64,000 nucleotides of DNA from Nocardioides ferulae (GTDB taxonomy: Bacteria; Actinomycetota; Actinomycetes; Propionibacteriales; Nocardioidaceae), in contig NZ_QZVR01000022.1 in assembly GCF_003660455.1 (NCBI RefSeq), forward strand, positions 1 through 64,000, in the 5' to 3' direction. Shown here piece after piece: positions 33,318-44,115 of this stretch. Both the position numbers and the translations under genes were made by a program. The stretch's first letter is position 1. Every line of letters starts with the position of its first letter. Under the pieces are notes generated by a model. That model searched no databases. It saw only the letters and a list, made by a program, of their open reading frames with translations, and was not told where the DNA came from.

Positions 33318-34448
33318 CTAGGCGACCGGCTTGCGGGGCCGGTGCAGCATCGGCAGGGCGAACGTCGCCACCAGTGTGACCGCGGTCATCGACGCCAGCG
33401 TGCCCCACAGGGCCGGACCCGTGTAGAGGCTGGCCAGCACGGTGCCGAACGCCACCAGCCCGGCCCACAGCCACATGATGAACACCGCTCGCCGCTGGGT
33501 GTGCCCGATCTCCAGCAGGCGGTGGTGCAGATGCTGCTTGTCGGGAGCGAACGGCGAGCGCCCGGCGCGCGTTCGCCGCACCACGGCGAGCACCAGGTCG
33601 GCGATCGGGACCAGCAGCAGCGAGACCGGCAGCAGCAGCGGCAGCAGGGTCGGCAGGAGGCTGGACCGCGAACCCGACGCCCCCTGCGAGATCTCGGGTC
33701 CGGGGAACTGGCCGGTGAGGGTGATCGCGCTCGCCGAGAGCACCAGCCCGATGAGCATCGACCCGCTGTCGCCCATGAACAGCCGGGCCGGGTGGAAGTT
33801 GTGCACGAGGAAGCCCACACAGGCACCGGCCAGAGCGGCCGTCAGCAGGGCCGGTGTGGTCGCTCGCGAGGCGTCGTTGAGACGGGTGAGCTCGTAGCAG
33901 AACAGGAAGAACGCGATCGCCCCGATGCCGACCACCCCGGCGGCTAGGCCGTCGAGGCCGTCGACGAAGTTCACGGCGTTGACGGTGGCCACCACGATGA
34001 ACCCGGTGAGCAGCGCGCCTTGGGCGTTGTCGAGAGACAGCTGCTCGCCGTCCGGGAGCGGGAAGAGGATGTACTGCACCCCGAACGCGATCAGGAACGC
34101 CGCCGCGAGCATCTGGCCGCCCAGCTTGGTGAGCGCGTCGAGCTCGAACAGGTCGTCGAGCACCCCCACCGCGCAGATCATCGCCCCGGCGATCAGCACG
34201 ATGCCCGCGTCGTGGAAGACGAACGGCCCGCTCAGCGACAGGAACGGCAGCTCACGGGCCACCAGGTAGGCGGCAACCAGGCCGCCCAGCATGGCCAGCC
34301 CGCCCAGGTAGGGCACCGGCTCGGCGTGCACGTCCCGGTCGCGGACCCGGGCGACCGCGCCGGTGCGCAGCGCGATCTCGCGGGCCACCACGGTCAGCAG
34401 CGACGTGACGGTCGCCGCCACCAGGAAGACCAGGAGGTACTCGCGCAC
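33318..34448 (-). CDS. wecA: Undecaprenyl-phosphate GlcNAc-1-phosphate transferase
   Basis: 376 aa, about eleven membrane helices. Transfers a sugar-1-phosphate from UDP-GlcNAc to decaprenyl/undecaprenyl phosphate, starting cell-wall linker or polymer synthesis. Catalytic motifs: VLDDLFELDALTKLGGQ (DD pair), NAVNFVDGLDGLAAG (NxxNxxDGxDGL), RLFMGDSGSMLIG, and the cytoplasmic HLHHRLLE loop. GTG start 3 nt past the tsaC stop. Same place as rfe (Rv1302) in mycobacteria, between tsaC and the atp genes. Confidence 0.94.
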   Translation of the reverse strand: MREYLLVFLVAATVTSLLTVVAREIALRTGAVARVRDRDVHAEPVPYLGGLAMLGGLVAAYLVARELPFLSLSGPFVFHDAGIVLIAGAMICAVGVLDDLFELDALTKLGGQMLAAAFLIAFGVQYILFPLPDGEQLSLDNAQGALLTGFIVVATVNAVNFVDGLDGLAAGVVGIGAIAFFLFCYELTRLNDASRATTPALLTAALAGACVGFLVHNFHPARLFMGDSGSMLIGLVLSASAITLTGQFPGPEISQGASGSRSSLLPTLLPLLLPVSLLLVPIADLVLAVVRRTRAGRSPFAPDKQHLHHRLLEIGHTQRRAVFIMWLWAGLVAFGTVLASLYTGPALWGTLASMTAVTLVATFALPMLHRPRKPVA

Positions 34449-34451
34449 GCC

Positions 34452-35111
34452 TCAGCCCTCGTCCACCAGCGCGGCCCCCGTCGGCTCCAGCACGGCGTTG
34501 AGCTCCTCGAGCGACAGCGCACCCAGGCGCAGCACCCGGCCCGGCGTGACGGTCGCGTCCACGATGGTGGACGCGGCCCCCCCAGGCGACTCACCGGCGT
34601 CGACCAGCACCGACACCGACTGTCCGAGCATCTCCTCGGCGGCGTCCGCGGTGGTCGCGGCCGGCAGGCCGGTGCGGTTCGCCGAGCTCACCGCGAGGGG
34701 GCCGGTGCGTTCGAGCAGCTCGCGCGCCACGTCGTGGTCGGGCATCCGCACCGCGACGGTGCCGCGTGTGTCGCCGAGATCCCACTGCAGCGAGGACTGC
34801 TGGTGGCAGACCAGGGTGAGCGGCCCGGGCCAGAACTCATCGACCAGGGTGCGCGCCCACGGCGGGACCCGCACCGCGAGCGCATCGAGGGTGGTGGCCG
34901 CGCTGACCAGCACCGGCGGAGGCATGTCGCGACCGCGGCCCTTGGCGTCGAGCAGTGCCCGCACGGCCGCCGGGTCGAAGGCGTCGGCGCCCACCCCGTA
35001 GACCGTGTCGGTGGGCAGCACGACCAGCTCGCCGCGCTGGACCGCCAGCGTCGCCGCCGCGACCGCGGCCTCGCGATTCTCGGGGGTGTCGGTGGGGAAA
35101 CGCTCGCTCAC
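34452..35111 (-). CDS. tsaC: L-threonylcarbamoyladenylate synthase (YrdC/Sua5)
   Basis: 219 aa. Makes threonylcarbamoyl-AMP from Thr, bicarbonate and ATP for the t6A37 modification of ANN-decoding tRNAs. YrdC-fold motifs: VVLPTDTVYGVGADAFD, AKGRGRDMPPPVLV (the KxR ... P loop), WPGPLTLV and GPLAVSSANRTGLPA. It lacks the extra C-terminal Sua5 domain. It overlaps prmC by 4 nt upstream and is followed 3 nt later by wecA. Confidence 0.95.
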   Translation of the reverse strand: MSERFPTDTPENREAAVAAATLAVQRGELVVLPTDTVYGVGADAFDPAAVRALLDAKGRGRDMPPPVLVSAATTLDALAVRVPPWARTLVDEFWPGPLTLVCHQQSSLQWDLGDTRGTVAVRMPDHDVARELLERTGPLAVSSANRTGLPAATTADAAEEMLGQSVSVLVDAGESPGGAASTIVDATVTPGRVLRLGALSLEELNAVLEPTGAALVDEG

Positions 35112-35959
35112 GACGCTGATCCTGCCAGTGTGGCCGTCACGAAGCGCGGCCGACCGGCCAGGTCGCGGTGGTCGCGCACCTCACGCCACCGGCCGGTGTC
35201 GGTGAACACCGCCGGCGCGGACTCGCCCTGCTGGTCGGCGTGCTCCACCGCCACCACTCCCCCGGGCCGCAGCAGCAGCGCCGCCCGGCGCTCGAGCACC
35301 CGGATCGCGTCGAGCCCGTCGGCGCCCGAGAAGAGCGCGAGGTGCGGGTCGTGGTCGCGTGCCTCCGGAGCGACGGACTCCCACGCCTCCAGCGGGATGT
35401 ACGGCGGGTTGCAGGTGAGCACGTCGACTCGGCCCAGCAGCTCCTCGAACACCTCGGCCATGTCGCCGAGCCGTAGCTCGACGCCGGTGCCGGCCAGGTT
35501 GCGCTCGGCCCAGGCATGGGCGGCGGGGTCGAGCTCGGCGGCGTGCACCCGGGCGGCCGGCACCTCGTCGGCGATGGCCCGAGCGATCGCCCCCGAACCC
35601 GTGCACAGGTCAAGGACCACGGGCTCGGAGAGCGCTGCGGCGCGCTCGACCGCCCACCCGGCCAGCAGCTCGGTCTCGGGCCGCGGGACGAACACCCCGG
35701 GCCCGACCTGGAGGTCCACGTGCCGGAAGGCGGCCACGCCGGTCAGGTGCTGCAGCGGCGTCCGCCCGGCGCGCCGGGTCACCAGCGCGGCGTACCGCTC
35801 GGCGTCGCCGGCGCTCACCTCGTCGACGAGCGGCAGCCGGCCGCGCGAGCAGCCGAGCACGTGCGCGAGCAGCTCGGCCGCGTCGTGCTCCGGGCTCGCC
35901 ACCCCCGCCTCCCGCAGCCGCGCCGTCCCCTCGTGCAGCAGTTCTCGCCGACCCGTCAC
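35108..35959 (-). CDS. prmC: Release factor glutamine N5-methyltransferase
   Basis: 283 aa. Methylates the Gln of the GGQ motif of release factors. N-terminal helical recognition domain (ELLAHVLGCSRGRLPL), then the SAM fold with FVPRPETELLAGW, VLDLCTGSGAIARAIAD, and the catalytic NPPY motif LTCNPPYIPLEAWE. GTG start overlapping the prfA stop by 4 nt, so it is translationally coupled to its substrate gene, the standard arrangement. Confidence 0.96.
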   Translation of the reverse strand: MTGRRELLHEGTARLREAGVASPEHDAAELLAHVLGCSRGRLPLVDEVSAGDAERYAALVTRRAGRTPLQHLTGVAAFRHVDLQVGPGVFVPRPETELLAGWAVERAAALSEPVVLDLCTGSGAIARAIADEVPAARVHAAELDPAAHAWAERNLAGTGVELRLGDMAEVFEELLGRVDVLTCNPPYIPLEAWESVAPEARDHDPHLALFSGADGLDAIRVLERRAALLLRPGGVVAVEHADQQGESAPAVFTDTGRWREVRDHRDLAGRPRFVTATLAGSAS

Positions 35960-37029
35960 TGCTCCAGGGCCTCGAGCCGGGCGGCCAGGTCCGCCTCGAC
36001 GCAGGAGTCGAGCAACGGCTGCAGGTCGCCGTCGAGCACCTGGTCGAGGTTGTAGGACTTGTAGCCGGTGCGGTGGTCGGAGATCCGGTTCTCCGGGTAG
36101 TTGTAGGTGCGGATCCGCTCGGAGCGGTCGACGGTGCGAACCTGGCTGCGGCGAGCCTCGCTGGCCTCCGCGTCGGCCTCCTCCTGGGCGGCGGCGAGCA
36201 GCCGGGAGCGCAGGATGCGCAGTGCCTGCTCCTTGTTCTGCAGCTGGCTCTTCTCGTTCTGGCAGGAGACCACGATGCCGGTGGGCAGGTGGGTGATCCG
36301 CACCGCGGAGTCGGTGGTGTTGACGCTCTGGCCGCCCGGGCCGCTGCTGCGGAACACGTCGATGCGCAGGTCGTGGTCGTCGACCTCGACGTCGACCGGC
36401 TCGGCCTCCGGCAGCACCAGCACCCCCGCGGCGCTGGTGTGCACCCGGCCCTGCGACTCGGTGACCGGCACCCGCTGCACGCGGTGCACGCCGCCCTCGA
36501 ACTTGAGCAGCGCGTACGGCGCCTCGCCGGGCTCGGGCGTGCCCTTGGCCTTGACGGCCACCGTCACCGACTTGTAGCCGCCCAGGTCGGACTCGGTGGC
36601 GTCGAGCACCTCGACCTTCCAGCCCCGCCCCTCGGCGTAGCGGGTGTACATGCGCAGCAGGTCGCCGGCGAACAGCGCGGACTCCTCACCGCCCTCGCCG
36701 GACTTCACCTCGAGGATGACGTCCTTGTCGTCGGTGGCCTCGCGCGGCACCAGCAGCCGCCGCAGGCGCTCCTCGGCCTCGGCGCGCCGAGTGGTCAGCA
36801 GGTCGACCTCGTCGGCGAAGGCGGCGTCCTCGGCGGCCAGCTCATGCGCCGCCTCGAGATCCTCGCCGAGCCGGCCCCACTCGCGCCAGGCGCCGATCAC
36901 GGCGGACAGCTCGGCGTACCGGCGGTTGAGCTGCTTGGCGAGGCGTGCGTCGGCGTGCGTCTCGGGCGCCGCCAGCTGCGACTCGAGCGCGGTGTGCTCG
37001 GCGAGCATGCCCTCGACGGCCTCGAACAT
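35956..37029 (-). CDS. prfA: Peptide chain release factor 1
   Basis: 357 aa, starting MFEAVEGMLAEHTALE. Reads UAA and UAG. The N-terminal coiled-coil domain is followed by EVKSGEGGEESALFAGDLLR, the codon-recognition region around HRVQRVPVTESQGRVHTSA (RF1 PxT equivalent PVT), and the catalytic SSGPGGQSVNTTDSAVRI with GGQ. Normal length. The open frame extends upstream of the chosen ATG into the rpmE-prfA gap but contains the terminator-like hairpin, so that part is not coding. Confidence 0.97.
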   Translation of the reverse strand: MFEAVEGMLAEHTALESQLAAPETHADARLAKQLNRRYAELSAVIGAWREWGRLGEDLEAAHELAAEDAAFADEVDLLTTRRAEAEERLRRLLVPREATDDKDVILEVKSGEGGEESALFAGDLLRMYTRYAEGRGWKVEVLDATESDLGGYKSVTVAVKAKGTPEPGEAPYALLKFEGGVHRVQRVPVTESQGRVHTSAAGVLVLPEAEPVDVEVDDHDLRIDVFRSSGPGGQSVNTTDSAVRITHLPTGIVVSCQNEKSQLQNKEQALRILRSRLLAAAQEEADAEASEARRSQVRTVDRSERIRTYNYPENRISDHRTGYKSYNLDQVLDGDLQPLLDSCVEADLAARLEALEQ

Positions 37030-37099
37030 GGCGGCTCCCGGTGGGTGGCTTCGGTGGGTGACCCGGGGCCGTCGATCCGGCCGGGCCCAGGCACAGCAC

Positions 37100-37140
37100 G
37101 GGCGCCGGCCCCCCGCATGCAAGCGGGGCGACCGGCGCCC
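37100..37140 (-). terminator. Hairpin between rpmE and prfA
   Basis: GGGCGCCGG (37100-37108) pairs with CCGGCGCCC (37132-37140), and inside it CCCCGC pairs with GCGGGG around the loop ATGCAA. It starts 9 nt past the rpmE stop and lies 71 nt before prfA. It may end part of the rpmE transcripts. Confidence 0.65.
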
Positions 37141-37148
37141 GGAGACGG

Positions 37149-37370
37149 CTACTTCTTGTTCTGGGTGGCCTTCGCGTAGCGGGCCTCGAACCGGGCCACG
37201 CGGCCGCCGGTGTCGAGGATCTTCTGCTTGCCGGTGTAGAACGGGTGGCACTGCGAGCAGACGTCGGCGTGGATCTTGCCGGACGTCGCGGTGCTGCGCG
37301 TGGTGAACGTGCTACCGCAGGTGCAGGTCACCTCGGTGTCGACGTACTCGGGGTGGATGTCCTTCTTCAT
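37149..37370 (-). CDS. rpmE: 50S ribosomal protein L31, zinc-binding (C+) form
   Basis: 73 aa beginning MKKDIHPEYVDTEVTCTCGS. The zinc ligands are Cys16, Cys18, Cys38 and Cys41 (CTCG ... CSQCH), so this is the zinc-dependent form and not the Zur-controlled C- paralogue. GAGAGGA lies just before the ATG. Between it and rho an extra two-component system is found, which breaks the usual rho-rpmE adjacency. Confidence 0.97.
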   Translation of the reverse strand: MKKDIHPEYVDTEVTCTCGSTFTTRSTATSGKIHADVCSQCHPFYTGKQKILDTGGRVARFEARYAKATQNKK

Positions 37371-37497
37371 GGTGTCCTCTCTGGGCCGCCGGGTCGCCGA
37401 CCGCGCTCTGCGGACGACGTGAACCGGAACCGGCACGCAATTGTGCCACCCTCCAGAACACGGCGGTAATCGGTGGCATTCCGCCGACGACGGCCGG

Positions 37498-39090
37498 TCA
37501 GGAGGCCGCCGTCACCCGCCCCCGCTCGACCGGCCCCACGACCGGCCCGGAGACCGGCTCCACGACCAGCGGGGCAGGCTGGAGCCGCAGCCGCAGGGCG
37601 ACGGTCGTGCCGACGCCCTCACGGGACTCGATGACCACGTCGCCGCCGTGCCGGTCGACGATCGTCTGCACGATGCGCAGCCCCAGTCCGGTGCCGGCGA
37701 TCTCGTTGGTGACCGCGTTCGACGCCCGGAAGAACCGGGTGCCGAGCCGGTCCAGCTCTGCCGCCGGGATGCCGATGCCGTGGTCGGTGACCGACACCAC
37801 GACGTCGTGGCCGACGTGCCGGGCGGAGACCTCGACCTGGCCCCCCTCTCGGCTGAACTTCACCGCGTTCGTCAACACGTTCAGGAAGGCCCGTTGCAGC
37901 ATCGCCCGGTCGGCCAGCACCGGGAGCGGCTCGGCGATGTCGACCCGGACGCCGATGGAGCGGCGGGCCGCGGTGATCCGGACGTCGGTGACCGCGTCGC
38001 GGAGGATCCCGCCGAGCTCGCCCTGCTCCAGGTCGGCCGGCCGACTCTCGGCCTTGGAGAGCGTGAGCAGGTCGTCGATGAGCGTCTTCAACCGGGTCAC
38101 GTTGCGCCGCGTCGCCTCCAGGATGCGCTCGTGGCGCGGCTCCATCTTGCCCTCGAACTCCTCGGCCACCAGCTCCAGGTAGCCGCTGATCGTCGTGAGT
38201 GGGGTGCGCAGCTCGTGCGACACGTTGGACACGAAGTCGTCCTTCGCCGTGTCGAGGACCCGCAGCTCGTTCTGGATGCGGGACTCCACTGCCTGGGCCC
38301 GGGCCTGGGCGTCGGCGAGGTCGTTGAGCGCGGCCGCGACGGCGCGCACCTCCTTCGGGCCGTGCTCGGCGGCCCGCACGTGCGACTCGCGGCGGGCCAT
38401 CTTGTGGACCACCGACTCCAGCCCGCGCAGCGGCTCGGACAGCTCGACGAGGAACCTGCGCTTGGCCCGCCCGAGAAGCAGCGTGGCCAGGACGGCCAGG
38501 GCGACGACGCCGAGGATGGTGCCGCGCAGCACCCACGTCACCTGCCGGTCGGCGCTGCGGACCCGGGCGTCGAGCGCACCCTGGGTCTGCTGGTGGGCGG
38601 ACAGCACATCGGCATAGAGCTCGTCACCGGCTCGAGACAGCCGGCGCTCCTGCTGGAGCGAGCCGGCGGCTCCCTCGCCCGTCCTGGCGATGCGCGGCGC
38701 GGCGTAGTCGGAGATCCACAGCCCGACGGCCTCCTCCTGCTCGGACACCAGCCGGGACAGCCCGGAGGAGCCGGCGACGGCGGCTCGGACCTGCCCCTGG
38801 TGCCCGGAGAGGCGCGAGCGCGCCTGGTCGTAGGCGTCGACGGCGGAGGGCTCCCGGGTCAGCGCCCAGTCGGACGTCGCGGCGTCCATCTCGGTGAGGT
38901 CCTGCAGGACCGCCCGGTTCGCCGCCACCGCGGGCTCGAGGTCACCGGTGAGCCTGCTGACCGCGACACTCGCGGCCACCACGCCCGCGACGGCAACCAG
39001 GGCCACCACGCAGACCACCGCACCCACTCGGGCCAGCACCGCGGTGACCAGCCCTGCCACCGTGCGTCCGTTGCTCGCTCCGAGCGCCAT
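37498..39090 (-). CDS. Membrane sensor histidine kinase
   Basis: About 530 aa from MALGASNGRT, with GGGGGA 8 nt upstream; two earlier in-frame starts lack a properly spaced site. Two membrane helices (about 15-37 and 190-212) frame a helical extracytoplasmic sensor of about 150 residues of CHASE3-like type (AATSDWALTREPSAVDAYDQ, LVSEQEEAVGLWISDY). A HAMP region, coiled coil, then HisKA NVSHELRTPLTTISGYLELV with His292 and HATPase NVLTNAVKFSREGG, VTDHGIGIP and GTGLGLRIVQTIVDR. It follows the response regulator gene by about 200 nt, so the two form a pair. Ligand unknown. Confidence 0.92.
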   Translation of the reverse strand: MALGASNGRTVAGLVTAVLARVGAVVCVVALVAVAGVVAASVAVSRLTGDLEPAVAANRAVLQDLTEMDAATSDWALTREPSAVDAYDQARSRLSGHQGQVRAAVAGSSGLSRLVSEQEEAVGLWISDYAAPRIARTGEGAAGSLQQERRLSRAGDELYADVLSAHQQTQGALDARVRSADRQVTWVLRGTILGVVALAVLATLLLGRAKRRFLVELSEPLRGLESVVHKMARRESHVRAAEHGPKEVRAVAAALNDLADAQARAQAVESRIQNELRVLDTAKDDFVSNVSHELRTPLTTISGYLELVAEEFEGKMEPRHERILEATRRNVTRLKTLIDDLLTLSKAESRPADLEQGELGGILRDAVTDVRITAARRSIGVRVDIAEPLPVLADRAMLQRAFLNVLTNAVKFSREGGQVEVSARHVGHDVVVSVTDHGIGIPAAELDRLGTRFFRASNAVTNEIAGTGLGLRIVQTIVDRHGGDVVIESREGVGTTVALRLRLQPAPLVVEPVSGPVVGPVERGRVTAAS

Positions 39091-39292
39091 GTCGAGCATC
39101 CCCCTGCCTGAGTTCCCCCGCACAGACTCGGCAGGGGCCGAGTCCGCTCCGCCCACCGTAACGCCCGGTGGCGTGAGACGGGCGACACTTCGCTCCGCAC
39201 GGCGCGTCTGTTGAGCGGCTGTGGCGAAGTTGTGGACTTGTCCTCACGATCGGTCGCCGGGGAGCCACGAAGGCTCCGGCCGGAGACCCGCC

Positions 39293-39664
39293 CTAGTGGG
39301 CGCGGGCGAGCAGCGCCTCGACGCGCGAGGCCAGCTCACGCGGGCTGAACGGCTTGGTGATGTAGTCGTCGGCACCGGAGTCGAACCCGGTCTCGACGTC
39401 GGACTCCTGGGCGCGGGCGGTGAGCAGGATGACCGGCAGGTCGGCCAGACCCGGGTCTGCCCGGATCGCGCGGATCGCCTCGAGCCCTGAGACACCGGGC
39501 ATCATCACGTCGAGCACCGCCAGGTCGGGGCGTCTGGCCTGGCAGGCCTCCACCGCGGCCGCACCGTCTGCGACTGCCACGATGTCGTGCCCGAGCGTGG
39601 AGAGCTTGAACTCGACCAGCTCACGGATGTCGACGTCGTCGTCGGCCACCAGGATCCGTGCCAC
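39293..39664 (-). CDS. Single-domain response regulator (REC only)
   Basis: 123 aa receiver domain and nothing else. ILVADDDVDIRELV gives the acidic pocket, LAVLDVMMPGVSGLEAIRAI the phospho-acceptor Asp, LLTARAQESD the Thr/Ala switch and DDYITKPFSPRELASRVEAL the conserved Lys. With no output domain it probably acts by protein contact or as a phosphate relay. GTG start with a GGGGAAGGGGA purine run upstream. The partner kinase is the next gene downstream. Confidence 0.92.
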   Translation of the reverse strand: MARILVADDDVDIRELVEFKLSTLGHDIVAVADGAAAVEACQARRPDLAVLDVMMPGVSGLEAIRAIRADPGLADLPVILLTARAQESDVETGFDSGADDYITKPFSPRELASRVEALLARAH

Positions 39665-39775
39665 GACATCCCCTTCCCCTCTGGGTTCTGCGTGACTGCC
39701 CGCGGAGTGTGCGGGGTCGCGTTGCGGGAGTCGCCCACTGCCACGCCCGTTCGGGGTTCAGCCTATCCGCGATCT

Positions 39776-39813
39776 GGGCGCCGCGTCGGAACTCGCCGCA
39801 GAGTCCGGCGCCC
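39776..39813 (-). terminator. Hairpin downstream of rho
   Basis: GGGCGCCG (39776-39783) pairs with CGGCGCCC (39806-39813) around a 22-nt loop containing a further GGA/TCC pairing. It starts 20 nt past the rho stop on the minus strand. Confidence 0.5.
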
Positions 39814-39833
39814 GGCGTCCGCACAGAACGGTG

Positions 39834-41873
<2,040 letters not shown>

Positions 41874-41966
41874 GTGAGGTCCTTCCCACGTATCAGTGCC
41901 GCAGCAGCCGCGATGGACTGTCGGCAACGGGGTCTGGCTCTCCTCGCCGCAGCAGAGCGGAGTGGC

Positions 41967-41985
41967 GTGCGGACGAGGTCCGCAC
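41967..41985 (-). promoter_or_regulatory. Hairpin in the rho 5' leader
   Basis: Perfect 8-bp inverted repeat GTGCGGAC / GTCCGCAC with a 3-nt loop, 93 nt before the rho start. A 170-nt leader would contain it if the upstream -10-like box is used. It may take part in Rho autoregulation; unproven. Confidence 0.4.
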
Positions 41986-42051
41986 AAGAGGGAGAGTGTG
42001 TGCACCTGGGCTCGGCCGCAGGCACTGCGCCAGGATCTGCGGCGCCCGGCA

Positions 42052-42057
42052 AATGTA
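42052..42057 (-). promoter_or_regulatory. Candidate extended -10 box for rho
   Basis: On the minus strand TGCTACATT gives the extended -10 pattern TGnTAnnnT in the gap between thrB and rho. No -35 hexamer is apparent. Confidence 0.35.
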
Positions 42058-42104
42058 GCACCAGGCTCGCGGCTTGTGGCATCGGACACCCCAGCTGGGA
42101 CCGG

Positions 42105-43016
42105 TCAGGCCAGCACCCGGGCACCCTCGACGTCGACGGCCAGGTGGTGGGCGGTCCAACCCTGCGGTGCCCGGGCCAGCAACCGTCGCGTGGTCGGCGC
42201 CTCGGAGGCCTCCGAGAAGGCCAACACGGTCGGGCCGGCACCCGAGATGACCGCCGGCACACGCTCGGCTCGCAGCCGCTCGACCAGCTCCAGCGAGGCC
42301 GGCATCGCCGTCCTGCGGTAGCCCTGGTGCAGGTAGTCGCGGGTGGCCAGGAACAGGTGCTCGGGCTGGCCCGCCAGGGCGGCCACCAGCAGGGCCGCAC
42401 GACCGGCGTCCGCGGCGGCGTCCGCGTGGGGCACCTGAGCGGGCAACAGCGTCCGGGCGGTCCGGGTGCTCACCAAGTCCGGGGGCACGAACACGACCAC
42501 GCCCACCCGCGGGTCGACCGCGGACGGGACCGCGAAGAACGCCTCGTCCTGGCGGCCGGAGATGACGAACCCACCGAACAGGGCCGGGGCGACGTTGTCG
42601 GGGTGACCCTCGAGCGTCGCGGCCAACCGGAACAGCGCATCGTCGTCGAGGAGCAGCGAGCCGCCCGCCACCAACGCCCGAGCCAGCACCAGCCCACCCA
42701 CGATCGCCGCCGAGGACGAGCCGAGGCCGCGGGCATGCGGTACGACGTTGCCGCACGAGAGACGCAGGCCGGGCGGCCGGGCGCCCATCTCGGTGAACGC
42801 CGCGCGCATCGCCCGCACCACCAGGTGCCGCTCGTCACGGGGCAGCTGCTCCGCCCCCGCGCCGGTCACCTCGATGCTCAGCCCGTCGGCGACCACCTCG
42901 GCCTCGAGGTGGTCGCGCAGCCCCAGCGCCAGTCCGAGCGAGTCGAATCCGGGCCCCAGGTTGGCCGAGGTGGCCGGGACCGAGACTCGGACCGGACCCT
43001 CGACGAAGGTCACCAC
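42105..43016 (-). CDS. thrB: Homoserine kinase
   Basis: 303 aa GHMP-family kinase that phosphorylates homoserine for threonine synthesis. Seen: VPATSANLGPGFDSLGLALG at the start, the phosphate loop VVPHARGLGSSSAAIVGGLV, GHPDNVAPALFGGFV, and the C-terminal VPAVISGAGPTVLAF. Start 7 nt after the thrC stop. Last gene of the argS-lysA-hom-thrC-thrB cluster; rho follows after 231 nt. Confidence 0.96.
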   Translation of the reverse strand: MVTFVEGPVRVSVPATSANLGPGFDSLGLALGLRDHLEAEVVADGLSIEVTGAGAEQLPRDERHLVVRAMRAAFTEMGARPPGLRLSCGNVVPHARGLGSSSAAIVGGLVLARALVAGGSLLLDDDALFRLAATLEGHPDNVAPALFGGFVISGRQDEAFFAVPSAVDPRVGVVVFVPPDLVSTRTARTLLPAQVPHADAAADAGRAALLVAALAGQPEHLFLATRDYLHQGYRRTAMPASLELVERLRAERVPAVISGAGPTVLAFSEASEAPTTRRLLARAPQGWTAHHLAVDVEGARVLA

Positions 43017-43023
43017 GGCCGGT

Positions 43024-44115
43024 TCAGGCCAGACCCGCCGCGGACGCGGCGGCGCCCACGTCGGGCTCGATCACGGTGTCGACGATCGGCCCGACGCCCT
43101 CCAGCGCGGTGACGGTGTCCTTGAGCCCGTGACCGGTGACCGTCAACACGACCGTCTTGCCGGCATAGGACTCGCCCTGCTCGAGCTCCTGCAGCAACCC
43201 GGCGACGCCCGCGGCCGACGCCGGCTCGACGAACACCCCGTCGTGGCGGGCGAGCAGCCGCTGGGCGGCCAGGATCTGGTCGTCGGTCACCGAGGCGAAG
43301 CGCCCCCCGGACTCGTCACGCGCCGCCTCGGCCAGCTTCCACGACGCCGGGTTGCCGATGCGGATGGCGGTGGCCTTGGTCTCGGGGTCGGGGAACGGCT
43401 CCCCCGTCACCAGCGGCGCGGCGCCGGCAGCCTGGAAGCCGCGCATCACCGGGGTGCGGGTCGCGGCCCCGCGGGCGGCGTACTGCGTGTAGCCCAGCCA
43501 GTACGCCGAGATGTTGCCGGCATTGCCCACCGGCAGCAGGTGGAAGTCGGGCGCGTCTCCGAGGAAGTCGACGATCTCGAACGCCGCGGTCTTCTGTCCC
43601 TCCAGCCGGGCCGGGTTCACCGAGTTGACCAGCGCGACCGGGAACTCCTCGGCGAGCCCGCGGGCCAGCCGCAGGCAGTCGTCGAAGTTGCCGCGCACCA
43701 TGATCACCTGGGCGCCGTGGACGATCGCCTGCGCCATCTTGCCGGCGGCGATCTTGCCCTCGGGGACCAGGACCAGCGGCTTGAGGCCGGACTTGGCGGC
43801 GTAGGCGGCCATCGAGGCCGAGGTGTTGCCGGTGGAGGCGCAGACCACCGCCTCGGCGCCCTGGTGCCGCGCCACCGAGATCGCGGCGGTCATGCCGCGG
43901 TCCTTGAAGGAGCCGGTCGGGTTGTCGCCCTCGACCTTGAGGTGCACCTGGGCGCCGGTGAGGCCCGACAGCCAGCCGGAGTGCACCAGCGGCGTGCCCC
44001 CCTCGCGCAGCGTGACGGCCTCGACGCCAACAGGCAGGTCGAGCAGCGGGCGGTACTCCTCGATCACCCCGCGCCACTGATGCGTGTGGACGGCCCTGGC
44101 CTCGACGGTGCTCAT
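43024..44115 (-). CDS. thrC: Threonine synthase
   Basis: 363 aa PLP enzyme converting O-phosphohomoserine to threonine. Lys71 in NPTGSFKDRGM binds the cofactor, the phosphate-binding loop is GNAGNISAYW, and VCASTGNTSASMAAYAAKSG is the conserved Ser/Thr loop. Short (class II) form as in other actinobacteria. Overlaps the hom stop by 4 nt. Confidence 0.97.
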   Translation of the reverse strand: MSTVEARAVHTHQWRGVIEEYRPLLDLPVGVEAVTLREGGTPLVHSGWLSGLTGAQVHLKVEGDNPTGSFKDRGMTAAISVARHQGAEAVVCASTGNTSASMAAYAAKSGLKPLVLVPEGKIAAGKMAQAIVHGAQVIMVRGNFDDCLRLARGLAEEFPVALVNSVNPARLEGQKTAAFEIVDFLGDAPDFHLLPVGNAGNISAYWLGYTQYAARGAATRTPVMRGFQAAGAAPLVTGEPFPDPETKATAIRIGNPASWKLAEAARDESGGRFASVTDDQILAAQRLLARHDGVFVEPASAAGVAGLLQELEQGESYAGKTVVLTVTGHGLKDTVTALEGVGPIVDTVIEPDVGAAASAAGLA

